Origin: Viola odorata
Taxonomy: Eukaryota; Streptophyta; Magnoliopsida; Malpighiales; Violaceae
Assembly (NCBI GenBank): GCA_963691705.1
Contig: OY829542.1
Coordinates: 52,431,002 to 52,495,001 of the forward strand
DNA length: 64,000 nt
Reading direction: 5' to 3'
Shown: one piece after another, positions 7,668-18,944 of the stretch
Position numbering within the stretch: the stretch's first letter is position 1
Layout: each line of letters begins with the position of its first letter
Translations under genes and position numbers: made by a program
Notes under the pieces: generated by a model
Database searches by the model: none
What the model was told of the DNA's origin: nothing
The model's input: the letters and a program-made list of their open reading frames with translations, nothing else

Positions 7668-10394
7668 TCAGTACATCCGCCCGGTACACTCTGGAGAACC
7701 GCAATAACAATTCTTCTTCTTTACGTTGCCATCAGAATCAAAAACAGTATTGATCTTGTAATTGTAATGATAAGTCAACTCTTGCAATGGAGGGATGTTC
7801 TCTCTGGCAAAAAACATCACGTGAGGAATTCTCTTGTCGTATTGATCAAAGAGGACATCTTGGGCATAAAGATTGGGGGAACAACTGTGGTTTAGGAATC
7901 TGCCAACATTGCCATGCTGTTTTGCATCAATAGTGAAGCTAGCATTCCCCACAGCTTCACTAAAACTTGACGAAGCCCCAGGTATGTTGGTATGAAGCCC
8001 GTCCAGAAGAGAAGCCTCATTGTCCTTATCTCCAATATCAAACAAATACTCATCATTGCCAGTTCTTAGATTAGCTTCCTTCTCGTCAAGGAGTTCTCCC
8101 ACATACTCACAGATAAAACTTCCAGAAGGGATTGAATTTAGAGATCTAACACCCCACCCTCTTGATTCAGTTTTAAAAATTTCAAGCTGAAATTTTATTC
8201 CAAACTGACTAACTCTATTATAACACGATGGGGGGCACCCGCAGGAAGGACCACACTCGTAGACCAAGAACTTTGCTTCAACAAGAGCCCCGTTATGGTT
8301 ATATGGGATCTCTCCTTCATTCTTCTTGATGCACAGGCATTTTGCAGCAGCTTCAGAGCATTCTTTAGTGCAACTACATCCCTTGGGAGGACCGGGGCAA
8401 CACTGATCAGAGTATATCATACGTGTGACATATGTAAAAGTCGGGGGTCTCTCGTCATCTATTGTGTTGAAGGCACAAATGGGCATCTTTTCTTTCCCTT
8501 GAGAGATATCATCCATACAGAGACCCTCCCGTACTTTAGTTTTTTGGGATTTCTTGACCACTTTCCAAGCAAGCTCCGGTTGACCTTGCATTCTAACCAG
8601 CTTAAACTTGAAAACCAGCTTCCCATGCGACCCCGTTTCCTGCCAGTACCTCTCCACCATGTACAACCCATCATAGACATATCTCCTGGCTTTGGCATCA
8701 CTTGAATCTGACACTTTAGTGTCACCACGGATTACTCTTACAGGATTTTGTGCATCTGCACTATTCTTCAAAGCAAGGTTTCCTCTCTCAAGCTTCTGAT
8801 CTTCAGGTTCTTTGTCTGCGCTCATCATGTTTCCTCCTGACCCAGTATAAATTAAGACATCAGAGTTGTCCGTGTCATCATCATAGCCCCCTGATGATAC
8901 TATACTGGTAGCAAGAATTTTTGATCCTTGCTTTATGTAATCTATGCCACCTTGAGTTTGCCGATGAAGACCAATAACATTAAGTTCAACCCTATACTGG
9001 AACTCATCACCAACTTCAACTCCCGGGACAGACCCTGTGATTTTCTTGCCTACGTTGATATATTTTCCTTGCTCCTTCAGAACCTTTGCAGCTAGGAAAT
9101 CAATCCTCTTACGAACACCGGGCTCCTTCACCTTTGCTTCTTCTTTCTGAAGAATCTTTCTGAAGACAGACTGAAATAATTGCATTGTTTCCCTCACCTT
9201 CTTCCTGCTGACAGTTGCATCATTCTCAACCACTTTACCACCTGAACTGGAAGGACAAGAAGGAGGAAGGCTGACATCAATGTTATGTTGTCTCTTAACA
9301 AGTCGAAAATCATCATGCTCCTCATCATGATCAAGATAATCTTTTGTATCTGATTCAACAATATGATCAACACCCAGGTAAGCCCCTTGCGTGGGAAAAG
9401 AATTCTTCTTGATATATGATTCTCCATGGTTCTCTTCCACATTTTTCTCTGGCTGGGAATCAGATCGTGGGACCAATTTGAAATCATCTCTCTTCCACTT
9501 TTTTTCACTCATAGAACCAGTCAATTTATCAAGTTTGTTATTTGCTTTTACATGCCTCCAAGGACAATTCTTTTGGGCCATAAGACCATAAACAACTGCT
9601 CTGCCCAGCGCAATCTCTACCTCTAATGATTCATTCTCACAGCCAGAAACATCAGCAACCTTTCTTTTGTAACTTCCATTTTCAATGCAAGCTGCAATGT
9701 TCTTTCCAAGATCCTTCTCAGAAGCTACAATTGCAGATTTTGGGACTGCGTCAAAGTTCTGGTCCTGAGTATTTCCCACAAGAAATTCAACACTTCTTTC
9801 TGGTCTACCCTCTTGGACCACCTTAACTTCATTCTCAGAACCGTCTCCAAATTCATCTTGATTTATCTCCCTATTAGTAGAAGACCCTTTCGGCTCTGGT
9901 TGAACTTCACCCCCCTTTGATCTAGGTACATCTCTTTGCAAATCTCCATCAAGATCACTATCTGTTATTTCTTTCCCGACAGTCATCACTATCTCTTTCA
10001 TTGGCTCTGCATCAGAGTTCTCCTGGCCAATATTCTTGCTCCCGTCAAAACCAAGCACTTCATTCACTTCCTTGCTAATACGCGGTGCATTTCTTCCACA
10101 AGATGGAGGGAAATCCCTGATAGCAAAGACTCTTTTACGAGGGGGATATTTTCGCGGGACAAATTTTTCTGTTGAAACACACACCACTTCCTCGTTTGGT
10201 CCGACTATCGGTGGTTCAAGCCATCCACATCCAAGTGGATATTCACGGATAGCCCAAACTCCCCGGTGCTTGGGCGGAGCAGCACGATAGCTTTCCATAG
10301 GTTGCCTCCCCGACCTCTCCTTAGAAGAATCGGAACTGTTCATAGACACCACTCTTCTAGACTCAGTTTGCAGCAAATTATCCTCAAACCCCAT
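7668..10394 (-). CDS. Histone H3-K9 methyltransferase, SUVH5/6-type
   Basis: 908 aa in one coding exon, as is usual for this group. It would deposit H3K9 methylation in the nucleus, guided by methylated DNA, to silence transposons and repeats. Domains in order: long charged, poorly conserved N-terminal region (1-450); SRA/YDG domain (about 455-608; PGVEVGDEFQYR, GLHRQTQGGIDYI, YDGLYMVERYW); pre-SET with Cys clusters (638-726; CCPGPPKGCSC, CGPSCGCPPSC); SET (731-871; RGWGVRS, FICEYVGELL, FLNHSCSPNL, ELTYHYNY); post-SET CYCGSPECTG at the end. All zinc-binding and catalytic motifs I can check are present. I chose ATG 10394 (MGFEDNLLQ) because the frame further upstream starts at a non-ATG codon and crosses a splice acceptor (TTGCCTAG at 10442-10435). 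ATG MNSSDSS, 18 codons later, is the alternative. SUVH5 versus SUVH6 is not separable by eye. Confidence 0.93.
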   Translation of the reverse strand: MGFEDNLLQTESRRVVSMNSSDSSKERSGRQPMESYRAAPPKHRGVWAIREYPLGCGWLEPPIVGPNEEVVCVSTEKFVPRKYPPRKRVFAIRDFPPSCGRNAPRISKEVNEVLGFDGSKNIGQENSDAEPMKEIVMTVGKEITDSDLDGDLQRDVPRSKGGEVQPEPKGSSTNREINQDEFGDGSENEVKVVQEGRPERSVEFLVGNTQDQNFDAVPKSAIVASEKDLGKNIAACIENGSYKRKVADVSGCENESLEVEIALGRAVVYGLMAQKNCPWRHVKANNKLDKLTGSMSEKKWKRDDFKLVPRSDSQPEKNVEENHGESYIKKNSFPTQGAYLGVDHIVESDTKDYLDHDEEHDDFRLVKRQHNIDVSLPPSCPSSSGGKVVENDATVSRKKVRETMQLFQSVFRKILQKEEAKVKEPGVRKRIDFLAAKVLKEQGKYINVGKKITGSVPGVEVGDEFQYRVELNVIGLHRQTQGGIDYIKQGSKILATSIVSSGGYDDDTDNSDVLIYTGSGGNMMSADKEPEDQKLERGNLALKNSADAQNPVRVIRGDTKVSDSSDAKARRYVYDGLYMVERYWQETGSHGKLVFKFKLVRMQGQPELAWKVVKKSQKTKVREGLCMDDISQGKEKMPICAFNTIDDERPPTFTYVTRMIYSDQCCPGPPKGCSCTKECSEAAAKCLCIKKNEGEIPYNHNGALVEAKFLVYECGPSCGCPPSCYNRVSQFGIKFQLEIFKTESRGWGVRSLNSIPSGSFICEYVGELLDEKEANLRTGNDEYLFDIGDKDNEASLLDGLHTNIPGASSSFSEAVGNASFTIDAKQHGNVGRFLNHSCSPNLYAQDVLFDQYDKRIPHVMFFARENIPPLQELTYHYNYKINTVFDSDGNVKKKNCYCGSPECTGRMY

Positions 10395-10434
10395 ACCAAT
10401 TCTCGCACAGCACAGCCACCAAATCAGACGCAAT

Positions 10435-10711
10435 CTAGGCAAAAGAAAACAAATAATACGCGTTAGTTTCCCTCATCTCTATGAAAACAGAAGTAAACAC
10501 CATATTTTCCTCTATCCCTTTAATTTTCTAACCAACCAAACAGAAACTAATCGAATACATAACATAGACCTTCATCCACTCGTGAATCTAACACAGTCTA
10601 ACGGATATCAGTATCACAACATCACAAATTTGAAAACAGAAACTCAGCAGCAATCACTTATCAAACCGCAAACTTGCAAAAAATAAACGGAGAAGTGAAA
10701 ACGGTAACTGA
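10435..10711 (-). other. Probable 5'-UTR intron of the SUVH gene
   Basis: The acceptor TTTTCTTTTGCCTAG ends at 10435, 41 nt upstream of the chosen ATG. A donor-like G|GTCAGT lies near 10711 on the minus strand. The stretch between has no coding potential. SUVH genes commonly have introns only in the leader. The upstream exon would start around 10750-10850. The donor is a guess. Confidence 0.5.
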
Positions 10712-10849
10712 CCCAGTGGTGGACGGAGAACGAAAAGGTTCACCGGAACGAAGTGTGCTCAAACGGCGAGCACGCACGCCGGTGGCATGATCGTGAAATC
10801 GGAAGATTACGAGGAGGGAATGGGAAGAAAGGACGGGATGGGTTTAATG

Positions 10850-11571
10850 CGTGTCGATTTGGGAAGACGAGGAGCTGAGGAGTGAACAAATGAAGCCAAA
10901 ACAAAATGGAAGGAGAAAAGCTCAGGCGTTTGACACGACAAAAATTAACAAACTTCTCTCGCTCCGCAGGCTATCTGAACGGTGCCGTATTTGTGCCACG
11001 CGACGACCACGACTGGACCGTTTGGCGTGTGCTGAGGACATGGTGTTGTAAATTTGTTGCAGTGGATTGGTAATTTGGTAGTTAGAAAAAGATTTCAGAA
11101 AAACAGGATTTCTGGGCTTTTAGTTTGATTTGGGCCAAACCAGAAAAAAAAAACTTTTTTCCCTCGAAAAAATCGTATAAATCAATGCTCTAATAAAGTG
11201 GGAGATATTTGTAATAAGTAATAAATTAATAATACATTCAAAATATGTATAATGTATATATTTTTATAAATTAAAAAAATGATAAGGATTGCACATAATG
11301 ATTTTCATTGGAGGGAGAGGGTAGAATTAGAGAAATTAAAATAGCATGTCCCTTTAAAATTTTCAATTCTCTCATATTATTCCTTGAGGTTTTGTTTTTT
11401 TTATTTTTATTTATAATTCGTTATATTCGCCCCAAATTATTATTTATTTATTTTTACATTGTAGCTAAGTCTATTGAGTACTTTTATGCACATAAAAAAT
11501 TGCCTCAGTATGAATAAATTTGATAACTTTATGATACTTTACAAAAATAGAAAATACTACCTCTCGAGCTG
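10850..11571. other. Spacer upstream of the SUVH gene
   Basis: No gene seen. 10850-11060 probably holds the promoter of the minus-strand SUVH gene. 11140-11570 is AT-rich. Confidence 0.5.
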
Positions 11572-11580
11572 CTGCAACCC

Positions 11581-11786
11581 AGGAAAAGGCACCACAGGGT
11601 CCCTATGGTTATTATTTTCATTTTAGTTCATCCCACATTTCAAATTCTGTTCAATTTGGTCCCAAACATCATCTCCGTTAGCACTCCGGAGTCCCTATCG
11701 TCAAAATTGACGTTAACGGTCACTTTTTATCGTTAACGTCATTATTTTATTATTATTTTTACCACGTGTTAATTCAGAAAAAAAAC
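11581..11786 (+). repeat. Left terminal inverted repeat of the Mutator-like element
   Basis: Matches the reverse complement of 13024-13231 closely. It includes GACGTTAACGGTCAC and an ACGT-core motif CCACGTG at its inner part. Confidence 0.85.
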
Positions 11787-13023
11787 ATAATTAATTAAAA
11801 AAATTAAAAATATATAATTAATTAAAAATTTCAAAAAAATTATAATTAACTTAAAAATTTAGAAAATAATTTAAAATTTTAATTAATTTAAAAATTCAAA
11901 AAAAATATAATTAATTCAAAAATTCAAAAAAAATATAATTAATTCAAAAATTCAAAAATATATATAATTAATTTAAAAATTTTATTAAAAAATGTAATTA
12001 ATTTAAGAAACCTGTCATGAAGATCATGACGAACATAACAAAAGTCAACTGTCCAAGCTAGGCAGCACAAGCAAAAAATGAAACCAACAAACTAAGAAAG
12101 CAAGAAAGATAAACCTCCGGGCTCAGGAAACAACAACCTGACTACTAAAAAGCCAAGCCGGAGTCTGCATCATATCAGCTAGACTGAAAGCAAATGAATG
12201 ATCCTTACTCTTTAGCCACCAATGCCATATGGAGAATATCATATTCACACACTGCCATTCTGTTACCTCTTTCTACCTAAAGACTTTCGCATTCCGGCGT
12301 TTCCATAGGGACCAAATCAATTTTTTATTAAATAATGTAATTAATTTAAAAATTCAGAAAAATAATATAATTAATTTTATTATTTTTAATTTTATTATCT
12401 CTTATTTCCTTTATTTTCACTTCTCCTCCTCTTTTCAAAAATATCTCCAAAATAGTTTTATTAATTATTTCAAAAAATAACATAAATTAAGATTTCTTTT
12501 TACAGCATAGGAGAGATGATAAAGAGAGGGCGACGGTGTTGGGTTTGGTTGGGGATCTGGGCAGTGGAGCGTGGCAGGCGAGATGAGTGGCCATGTAAAG
12601 GTGGCTCATTTTTTTGTGTATAGACATAAAATAAAATTAATTACACTATTTACATTATTTACATTTGATTAGGGAAAGAAAGAGAGAAAAAAAGAAAAAA
12701 TAAAAGAAAGAAAAAAAGAAAAAAGGAGGAGAAGTGAAAATAAATGAAATAAGAGATAATAAAAGAAAAAAAAATTATATTATTTTCTGAAATTTTAAAT
12801 TAATTACATTACTTTTTATAAATTAATTACATTATTTTCTGAATTTTTTAAAATAATTATATTATTTTCTGAATTTTTAAAATTAATTAGATAATAAAAG
12901 GAAAAAAAATTATATTATTTTCTGATTTTTTTAATCAAATATATTATTTTATGATTTTTTTAATTAATTATATTTTTTTGAATTTTTTAATTAATTATAT
13001 ATTTTTTTATTTTTTTAATTAAT

Positions 13024-13231
13024 TATATTTTTTCTGATTTGACACGTGGCAAAAATAATAATAAAATAATGACGTTAACGGCAAAAAGTGACCGTGAACG
13101 TCAATTTTGACGATAGGGACCCCGGAGTGCTAACGGAGATGACGCCTGGGACCAAATTGAACAGAATTTAAAATGTGGGATGAACTAAAATGAAAATAAT
13201 AACCATAGGGACCCCGTGGTGTCTTTTCCCA
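13024..13231 (-). repeat. Right terminal inverted repeat of the Mutator-like element
   Basis: Inverted partner of 11581-11786, followed directly by the second copy of the target duplication CTGCAACCC. Confidence 0.85.
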
Positions 13232-13274
13232 CTGCAACCCTATTACTTATATTCATATCTATGGAAAAATAACG

Positions 13275-13570
13275 AAAAAATGACATAAATCAAATCTGAA
13301 CTTTAATGTTTTATTTAAATCTAACTCTTGGTTTTTTATTGTTTAATTACAACCTTAGTCTTCGCTAATATTGTCCAATCACCCTCTTATCGTGACAAAA
13401 TTCTGATGTGGCACCGTTGACTGACGTTATGTGCCACATCAGCTCCTAGATTGTTACCACGTTAGCTCGCCAGGTCCGCGTTGACTAGGGGGGTAATTAA
13501 ACAAAAAAAACTAAGGGTTGCGATTAATCAAAATATTAAAATTCATGGTTGTTTTATGTCTTTTTGCCAT
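13275..13570 (+). mobile_element. MITE copy A (about 300 bp)
   Basis: Imperfect inverted repeats of roughly 90 bp: left TGACATAAATC...ACTTTAATGTTTTATTTAAA, right its degenerate reverse complement ending TTTTATGTCTTTTTGCC. The middle holds several GTGGCA/TGCCAC and CCACGT-like motifs. It has no coding capacity. Ends are approximate and I could not fix a target duplication. Confidence 0.6.
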
Positions 13571-13952
13571 ATTTATTTTATTATACTTTCTGTTTTTGTT
13601 TCTTTTTTTTAATTTTTCCTTCTTCAATTCATTCCTACTGGATGGTTTTTTTTTAGGAAATTTAAACGAATGAGAATTTTCTAGATTCTCTCCGCCTTCA
13701 TTGCCTTTCTATTAATAATCATAATTAATCAGATTAATCATAATAACTTCTAATTTTTAAGTTAATTTGTAGGCAACCTTATTCCTAGATTAATCATATT
13801 ACTAGCAATGAAGCATTAATTCCAATTTCATTTTTATTTTTTATTTTTATTATTATTATTTATTTAATTTTTTAATTTTTTTTTATTATTATTATTATAC
13901 TGTTGTATATAAAAAAGAAAGGAAAAGAGGAATTTGGGTTATTGATTAAATT
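13571..13952. other. AT-rich spacer between two MITEs
   Basis: Very AT-rich with ATT/TTA runs (13840-13910). I see no gene or clear repeat structure. Confidence 0.5.
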
Positions 13953-14253
13953 AGGCAAAATGACATAAAACAACCCTGAACTTTAATATTTTGATTAATC
14001 GCATCCCTTGGTTTTTTTTTTTGTTTAATTACTCCTTGGTCATTCTGACGTGGCCTAAAAAAAGACGTGGCGTCGTGATAGTAGCTGACATTGCACATAA
14101 ATGTGGTCAATTGTGCCATGTTGAATTTCTGTTACGTTAGGGGGGTGATTGAACAATATTAGCGAAGACCAGGGTTGTAATTAAACAAAAAAAAACTAAG
14201 GATTGGACTTAAATAAAATATTAAAGTACAGGGTTTATTTATGTCATGTTACC
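13953..14253 (-). mobile_element. MITE copy B, same family as copy A, inverted
   Basis: The left end TGACATAAAACAACCCTGAA matches the reverse complement of copy A's right end. Its right end matches A's left end, including TCTTCGCTAATATTGT in reverse. The two copies therefore face each other about 380 bp apart. Ends are approximate. Confidence 0.6.
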
Positions 14254-14970
14254 GAAAAATAAACTACAAGTAAAGAAATCATTTACTGTTTACTATTTTT
14301 AGTTTTAAAAAATTATTTTTGTTTTCATGAACCTTGATTTTTTTTAATTGATTAGTAATTAACTTGTTTGTTGAGATGGTGTACGACACAGGATATTGCA
14401 GATAATAAATTGGTGATTTGATAATAAAATAATTCTAAATATCACCATAATACAATTCATGAGTTGTTTATTAAAAAACCATGAGTTTCATTTGGAGAGT
14501 TACACGCTAAACCAAAACAAGTCGGGCAACACCATTACTTTCGACTATCCCCATCTCCGCTGCTTCCTAAAAATACAAATCAAATTCGGTGCAATATTTT
14601 TAATAAACACAAAGGTGCAAGTGAGACGAGGTCTCGAGAGTTACATAAACCAAAACAAGTCGGGCAACACCATCCGACTATCCCCATCTCTGCTTCGGTC
14701 TAGAGTTTGTTGTTGCTGCTGCTACAAGAAGATCGCCCACCCATGAGTTTCATTTTTATAGTGGGTGTGAATTTCGAAACAGACTGACACGCTATAAAAT
14801 CCTTAGATCTAAAATCATCATAGATTCTTACATAAAAATTAATATGTTTAATTTAAGCAAACGTTGTTTTTAACTAGACAATTATAAAAACTAAGATTTG
14901 GCATATTATGATCTATGCGGAGAAAATATTTGATCAAGATGGAGTTTATCCCTACTTTTAAAAGAGAGAT
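14254..14970. other. Spacer with a short degenerate direct repeat
   Basis: CCAAAACAAGTCGGGCAACACCAT... occurs at about 14512 and again at about 14650, each followed by CGACTATCCCCATCTC, and CCATGAGTTTCATTT occurs near both ends (14479 and 14741). This is a degenerate local duplication of about 140 bp with no gene. Confidence 0.5.
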
Positions 14971-15950
14971 ATTGATACGATCCGGCCTCCGATGTAAAGG
15001 TTGAATGGTATGAAACCAAAGGAGAATCTAGCTCTACAGTTTGACACACAAAAATAACAAGAAAACAGTAGGAAAATATGGATGAAATGGAGATGGAGAC
15101 GCAACGGAATTATAAAGATAAATACCCGGATTAAGAAGGCGGTTGGAGAGGAGATGGATGATTGAACAAATGAACGATTGAACTTGAGTTTCGCTTGATG
15201 AACGTCTTGAACACGGGCAGAAATTCAAGAACACAAAACATTCAATATTCTAATTCAATTGCTCACACAAAATGAAGTAATAACGGATTACACAAGTTAA
15301 GGAAACTTATTATTTTTACTTGACTCAAGCCACGACAATCCAAAACCAAAGCAAGCACCAATTGAGGCCCGGATGAATATGAAGGAGTAAACTCAACTTA
15401 ACAAATATTCATCAATTCAAAACTCATGAAAAATGTACAAGAATGAGCTATTTATACTAAGTTACCAAAATGGACATTTCATGACAAGTTTGCCCTTTAA
15501 AAACCCTAAAAAAATGAAAACTTCGTATTCTAACGATTCCTTAGCGTCATGACTCCAAGCACCCTTCAAATTGTCATCCATCTTCTATTTTGGGCGTTAT
15601 GATGCTAAGCCTTGGCGTCATGACGCCAAACTACAGTAACTCGTCAGCTACAGTACCCACATGCTACAGTAACTTTTGAAAATGCTAAACTTTCACAAAT
15701 TGAAGCCTCCGCGCATGTCGTTCGGCCTCCGATAAGGCGTGCAATTATCTTCAAGGCCTTGCTATGTCTCGGGATCGGTCCTTGTGGCACCGTGTCATGC
15801 TCTTCGATTCTGAAGGTAGGCGTGAACATATCATATATTTTTAAGGTCCTCGATAGCAAGACTGAGAATTGCATAACCATGCTCAAATGAATTGATATAG
15901 TGATCAATGCCATTTGTTTTACTTGGAGTTCTAATGAAAATGATTGAACT
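14971..15950 (-). mobile_element. Probable LTR relic, minus strand
   Basis: The minus strand contains a canonical TATAAATAG at 15448-15456 with a leader-like stretch downstream. The phrase CGGCCTCCGAT occurs at both 14985 and 15722. No open frame or partner LTR is present. The promoter-like layout suggests an old solo LTR, but the ends are not defined. Confidence 0.3.
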
Positions 15951-15959
15951 GATTAACAG

Positions 15960-16790
15960 TAACAAGTATCATGTCTTATGTTCAATCAAGATATCACGTG
16001 ACAAAAAGATTATAACATAGAGTTACGAGAGGATGAGTCGAATCAATCGACCTTCATTTAACTTGGGTAGTCATAACGTCTTGCTAAAGGTCATTTACAA
16101 CTTGTAGACAAAGTGTGTTGTTCTACTGTCAACCTTAGATGAACTTACAAGGTCACACATTCGAATGAGCTCAAGATAGATGCGTTGACTCTTTTGATAT
16201 TTATATAAGTTTGAGAGCAAGTGGAAGATTGTTAGTTTTGTGCTTGAAAAACAAACCAATTGGATCAAAAGAATAAGTAATTATTTAAGGAGTTAAATAA
16301 TTACAAATGTGCGGTTTTAATAAAGATAATATCTTAATTAAGAGAATTTTGGTTATTTAATTATATATTAAGGTATATTTAAATAACTTATAGCAAGTTA
16401 AACCTTAGTATATATATATATGTATAAAACGCATACAACAAGGTCAAGCCATTTTTAATGGTAAAAACGCATTAGTAGGAACACAACAGAGAATAGTGAA
16501 AGAGTTATACATACTCTCTTTTCTCTTGGTGCTAACACATTTTAATTTGTCAGGTTTTAATTCATTGGTGTGGACTCCAATAGAAGGTGCTCGCCTCATC
16601 ATGTCAACATTTGTTAGTTCGATTCAAGTGTGCCCGAATTTCATTCAAGAATTAAGGTTTCAGTTTGTTTGCTTAACCGATTTAGATTTTTCTAGGTATA
16701 AGGTACACGGTTCGATTCCTTGTTTTCATATAATTAATTCGGTTGCATGATTTCTGGATTATGTTTCTGTTTTCAGTGTTCCGCTGCGAT
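15960..16790 (+). mobile_element. Probable 3' end of a decayed Copia-type element
   Basis: At 16218-16234 the sequence GCAAGTGGAAGATTGTTAG looks like a Copia polypurine tract joined to an LTR start (TGTTAG). The following 550 bp (AT-rich, with a TATATATATATGTATAAAA block at 16410-16428) would be the LTR. No coding remnant or target duplication is recognised. Confidence 0.3.
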
Positions 16791-17745
16791 TTTGATCAAA
16801 ACCTAACCGAACCAAATCTCTTATGGTACTAAATTATGAGTTAAAAATATTATTATTTTTTAAATATTTTGTTATATCTTTTATTTTGTTGTTTAATTCT
16901 AGTTTTATATTAATATATTATCTGATAATTAATACATTATTATTTATTTATCATTATATATTATAATCTTCTTAATCCAATATATAAAAATACTCTATTT
17001 TTATCATTGACTAGGTTGATAATTTTAAAATAAACGTACCTTTTTTTTGATAAGTTTACAAGCATACAACTATTAGGGCTTAACAGCAGGAAAGGAAGCG
17101 GAACAAACCCAAGACAAGAACAAAAAAATACAGCACAATGGGCCTAACAATGTTTTGATCCAAAGCAGTAAGCCCAGGAGCAGAAAAAATAAAATGGCGA
17201 ATTAACCTAGCAGTAGCAGACGCATGACAAGACTAATGCCGCCGTTGCCACCACTTCAGCCAAACCAAAGCACACAGCAGCTGCCCTGAGCAAACCAACA
17301 CTCAACTGAAGTCTGAAAATCCACAAGTTATAGCCGGACTAAGCCAACTGAACCAAATCTAGGCTTATTCGGGCCAAAAAATATTATTTTGAGAATTAAT
17401 ATGGTAATCAAAACTGAACGCAAGTGTTGGAATCCTGGTTGGATAAAGATACTTTATTTATTTAATAAATAAACTAACCCTAATATAATATCTTCCCGTT
17501 AGAAATTGAAATTCTGGGAAATTCCTTTGTAGAGAAAAAAAACCCACCATTTCTTGGACTCATAGTCATAGAAAGATAAAGAAAAACAAAACATTTTTTA
17601 TCTATATTTTTCTTTTCTTTTTCCAGTAGGGATTTATATTTTCTTTTAAAAATCGGTCTATCATTCAGCTTAGCGATAAATATAACAAGTTAATCCATAT
17701 TTGCGGATGGAATTAAAGTTGTACAAAAACAAAAACAAAAAAATT
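16791..17745. other. Spacer downstream of the repeat-protein gene
   Basis: AT-rich to 17040. 17046-17380 has a more mixed composition, with many short CA-rich words, like transposon-derived non-coding sequence. No frame that I can support. Confidence 0.45.
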
Positions 17746-18321
17746 TCAGAAAAGAACAGGCGAAGCAGACCACCCAATCACAGCAAACACCAAAAGCGAC
17801 GCCGTTCCTTGAGCAGCTGAGAAAGCAGTGGTCGACGGAGCTCCGCTGTGGTCACCAGCGATCTGCTTGGTCCCATCGACGACATCTTCCGCGTCGCCCT
17901 TGGTGTCATTGACAGCGGATGTGGCACCATCGATGACGCCATCCGCACCGTTCACAGTGCTGTTGACAGCGGATGTGGCGCCGCCGACGATGTCATCCGC
18001 ACCCTTGACGGTGTTGTTGACGGCGGATTCCGCACCGTCAACGGTCTTATTAAGCGCGGATGCGGCGCCGCTGATGACGTCGCCTAAGCCGCTGTCGGTG
18101 TCGTTGACGGCGGATGCGGCGGCGGTGATGATTTCATCGGCTACATTCTTGCTCACGTTCAAGGTGGTGGGATCAGAAGCGTCGCCTGTGATGTTTTTGG
18201 TCTGTTCGACGGCTTGTGCGAAGATGGCAGCCACGTCGAATTCGGCCGAGATGGAGTAGGAAAGGGTGGCAACAATAAGGCAGAGGAGGGATAAAGAAGA
18301 AAACGGAGAGAATGTAGCCAT
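17746..18321 (-). CDS. Small secreted repeat protein, probably GPI-anchored
   Basis: 191 aa, single exon. Residues 1-26 form a clear signal peptide (SLLCLIVATLSYSISA). Residues 60-150 hold about five degenerate 15-16-residue repeats of the form GA.SAVN.TV.GADDVI, rich in Ala, Asp, Val and Asn-x-Thr sequons. The last 22 residues are hydrophobic (ASLLVFAVIGWSASPVLF) after a small-residue stretch (APSTTAFSAAQG), the layout of a GPI-attachment signal. It would be an extracellular, plasma-membrane-anchored glycoprotein. It has little proline, so it is not a classical arabinogalactan protein. I do not recognise the family. The repeats resemble amphipathic helices of LEA-like proteins, but the secretion signals argue for the cell surface. 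The GC-rich, in-register DNA repeat contrasts with the AT-rich flanks. Confidence 0.75.
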   Translation of the reverse strand: MATFSPFSSLSLLCLIVATLSYSISAEFDVAAIFAQAVEQTKNITGDASDPTTLNVSKNVADEIITAAASAVNDTDSGLGDVISGAASALNKTVDGAESAVNNTVKGADDIVGGATSAVNSTVNGADGVIDGATSAVNDTKGDAEDVVDGTKQIAGDHSGAPSTTAFSAAQGTASLLVFAVIGWSASPVLF

Positions 18322-18940
18322 ATTATTTTTTTATTTTTTGAATTTTCTCCCCTTTTTAATGACCCTTCCCATATGAGGATATAAAGGCTTGTTCTTGAGA
18401 TTGAGCAAAGCTTTTTTAGGATTGATTTAAATTTGGAGAGTTGATGTGTTGTATTGGTGGGTGTCAGATATTCTTCAGTTTTTTATCCGGCTTTGATACA
18501 GGAAAAGAAAATTCTATAATAGACATTCATTTGCTAAAATTGACAGTACATTTACGAAATTAAGATTGCAATCTGTCTTTATTAAAGTTTTTATTTATTT
18601 GAATAAAAATATTAGTCCATTAATGATTAAACATATGTTTTGTTTTAGTTTGTTGTATGTAATTTTAGTTGTGATTAATTTCAGGGTATAAGATATTTTT
18701 CATATTTCTTGGAGTACAAACGGATGATTTTTTCACGGTAGTGCGCCTTGTACCTTGTTGGTTGGTGCTTTCTAGCACGACTTCAAGATAGGTTACTTAA
18801 AAGGATTTTTTTAATTTTAAAAATCATATCCAATTTTTTTTAAAATTAAAAAAATTATATTTCATGTCTTATATGTATGTATGGTAATGTGTATTTTTCT
18901 CGTCTTTTAAATTAATTTATAAACATATAATTTGACTCGT
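18322..18940. other. Promoter side of the repeat-protein gene and AT-rich spacer
   Basis: 18322-18420 should hold the leader and core promoter of the minus-strand gene; I could not identify a convincing TATA box on that strand. The rest is AT-rich without features. Confidence 0.4.
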
Positions 18941-18944
18941 TTAA

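Larger units (their letters stand above)
11581..13231. mobile_element. Non-autonomous Mutator-like element, 1.65 kb
   Basis: The ends are inverted repeats: left AGGAAAAGGCACCACAGGGT, right (reverse complement) TGGGAAAAGACACCACGGGG. They stay highly similar for about 205 bp (11581-11786 and 13024-13231), then fade into matching AT-rich sequence. A perfect 9-bp target duplication CTGCAACCC (11572-11580 and 13232-13240) and the long TIRs fit the Mutator superfamily. There is no transposase frame. The centre (12005-12325 and 12490-12620) is of more normal base composition and may be captured DNA. Confidence 0.88.

Noticed and set aside
17828..18259. 143-codon frame opposite the repeat protein gene
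   Set aside because: It is the mirror of the GC-rich repeats. The minus-strand frame has a signal peptide and a proper start and end, this one does not.
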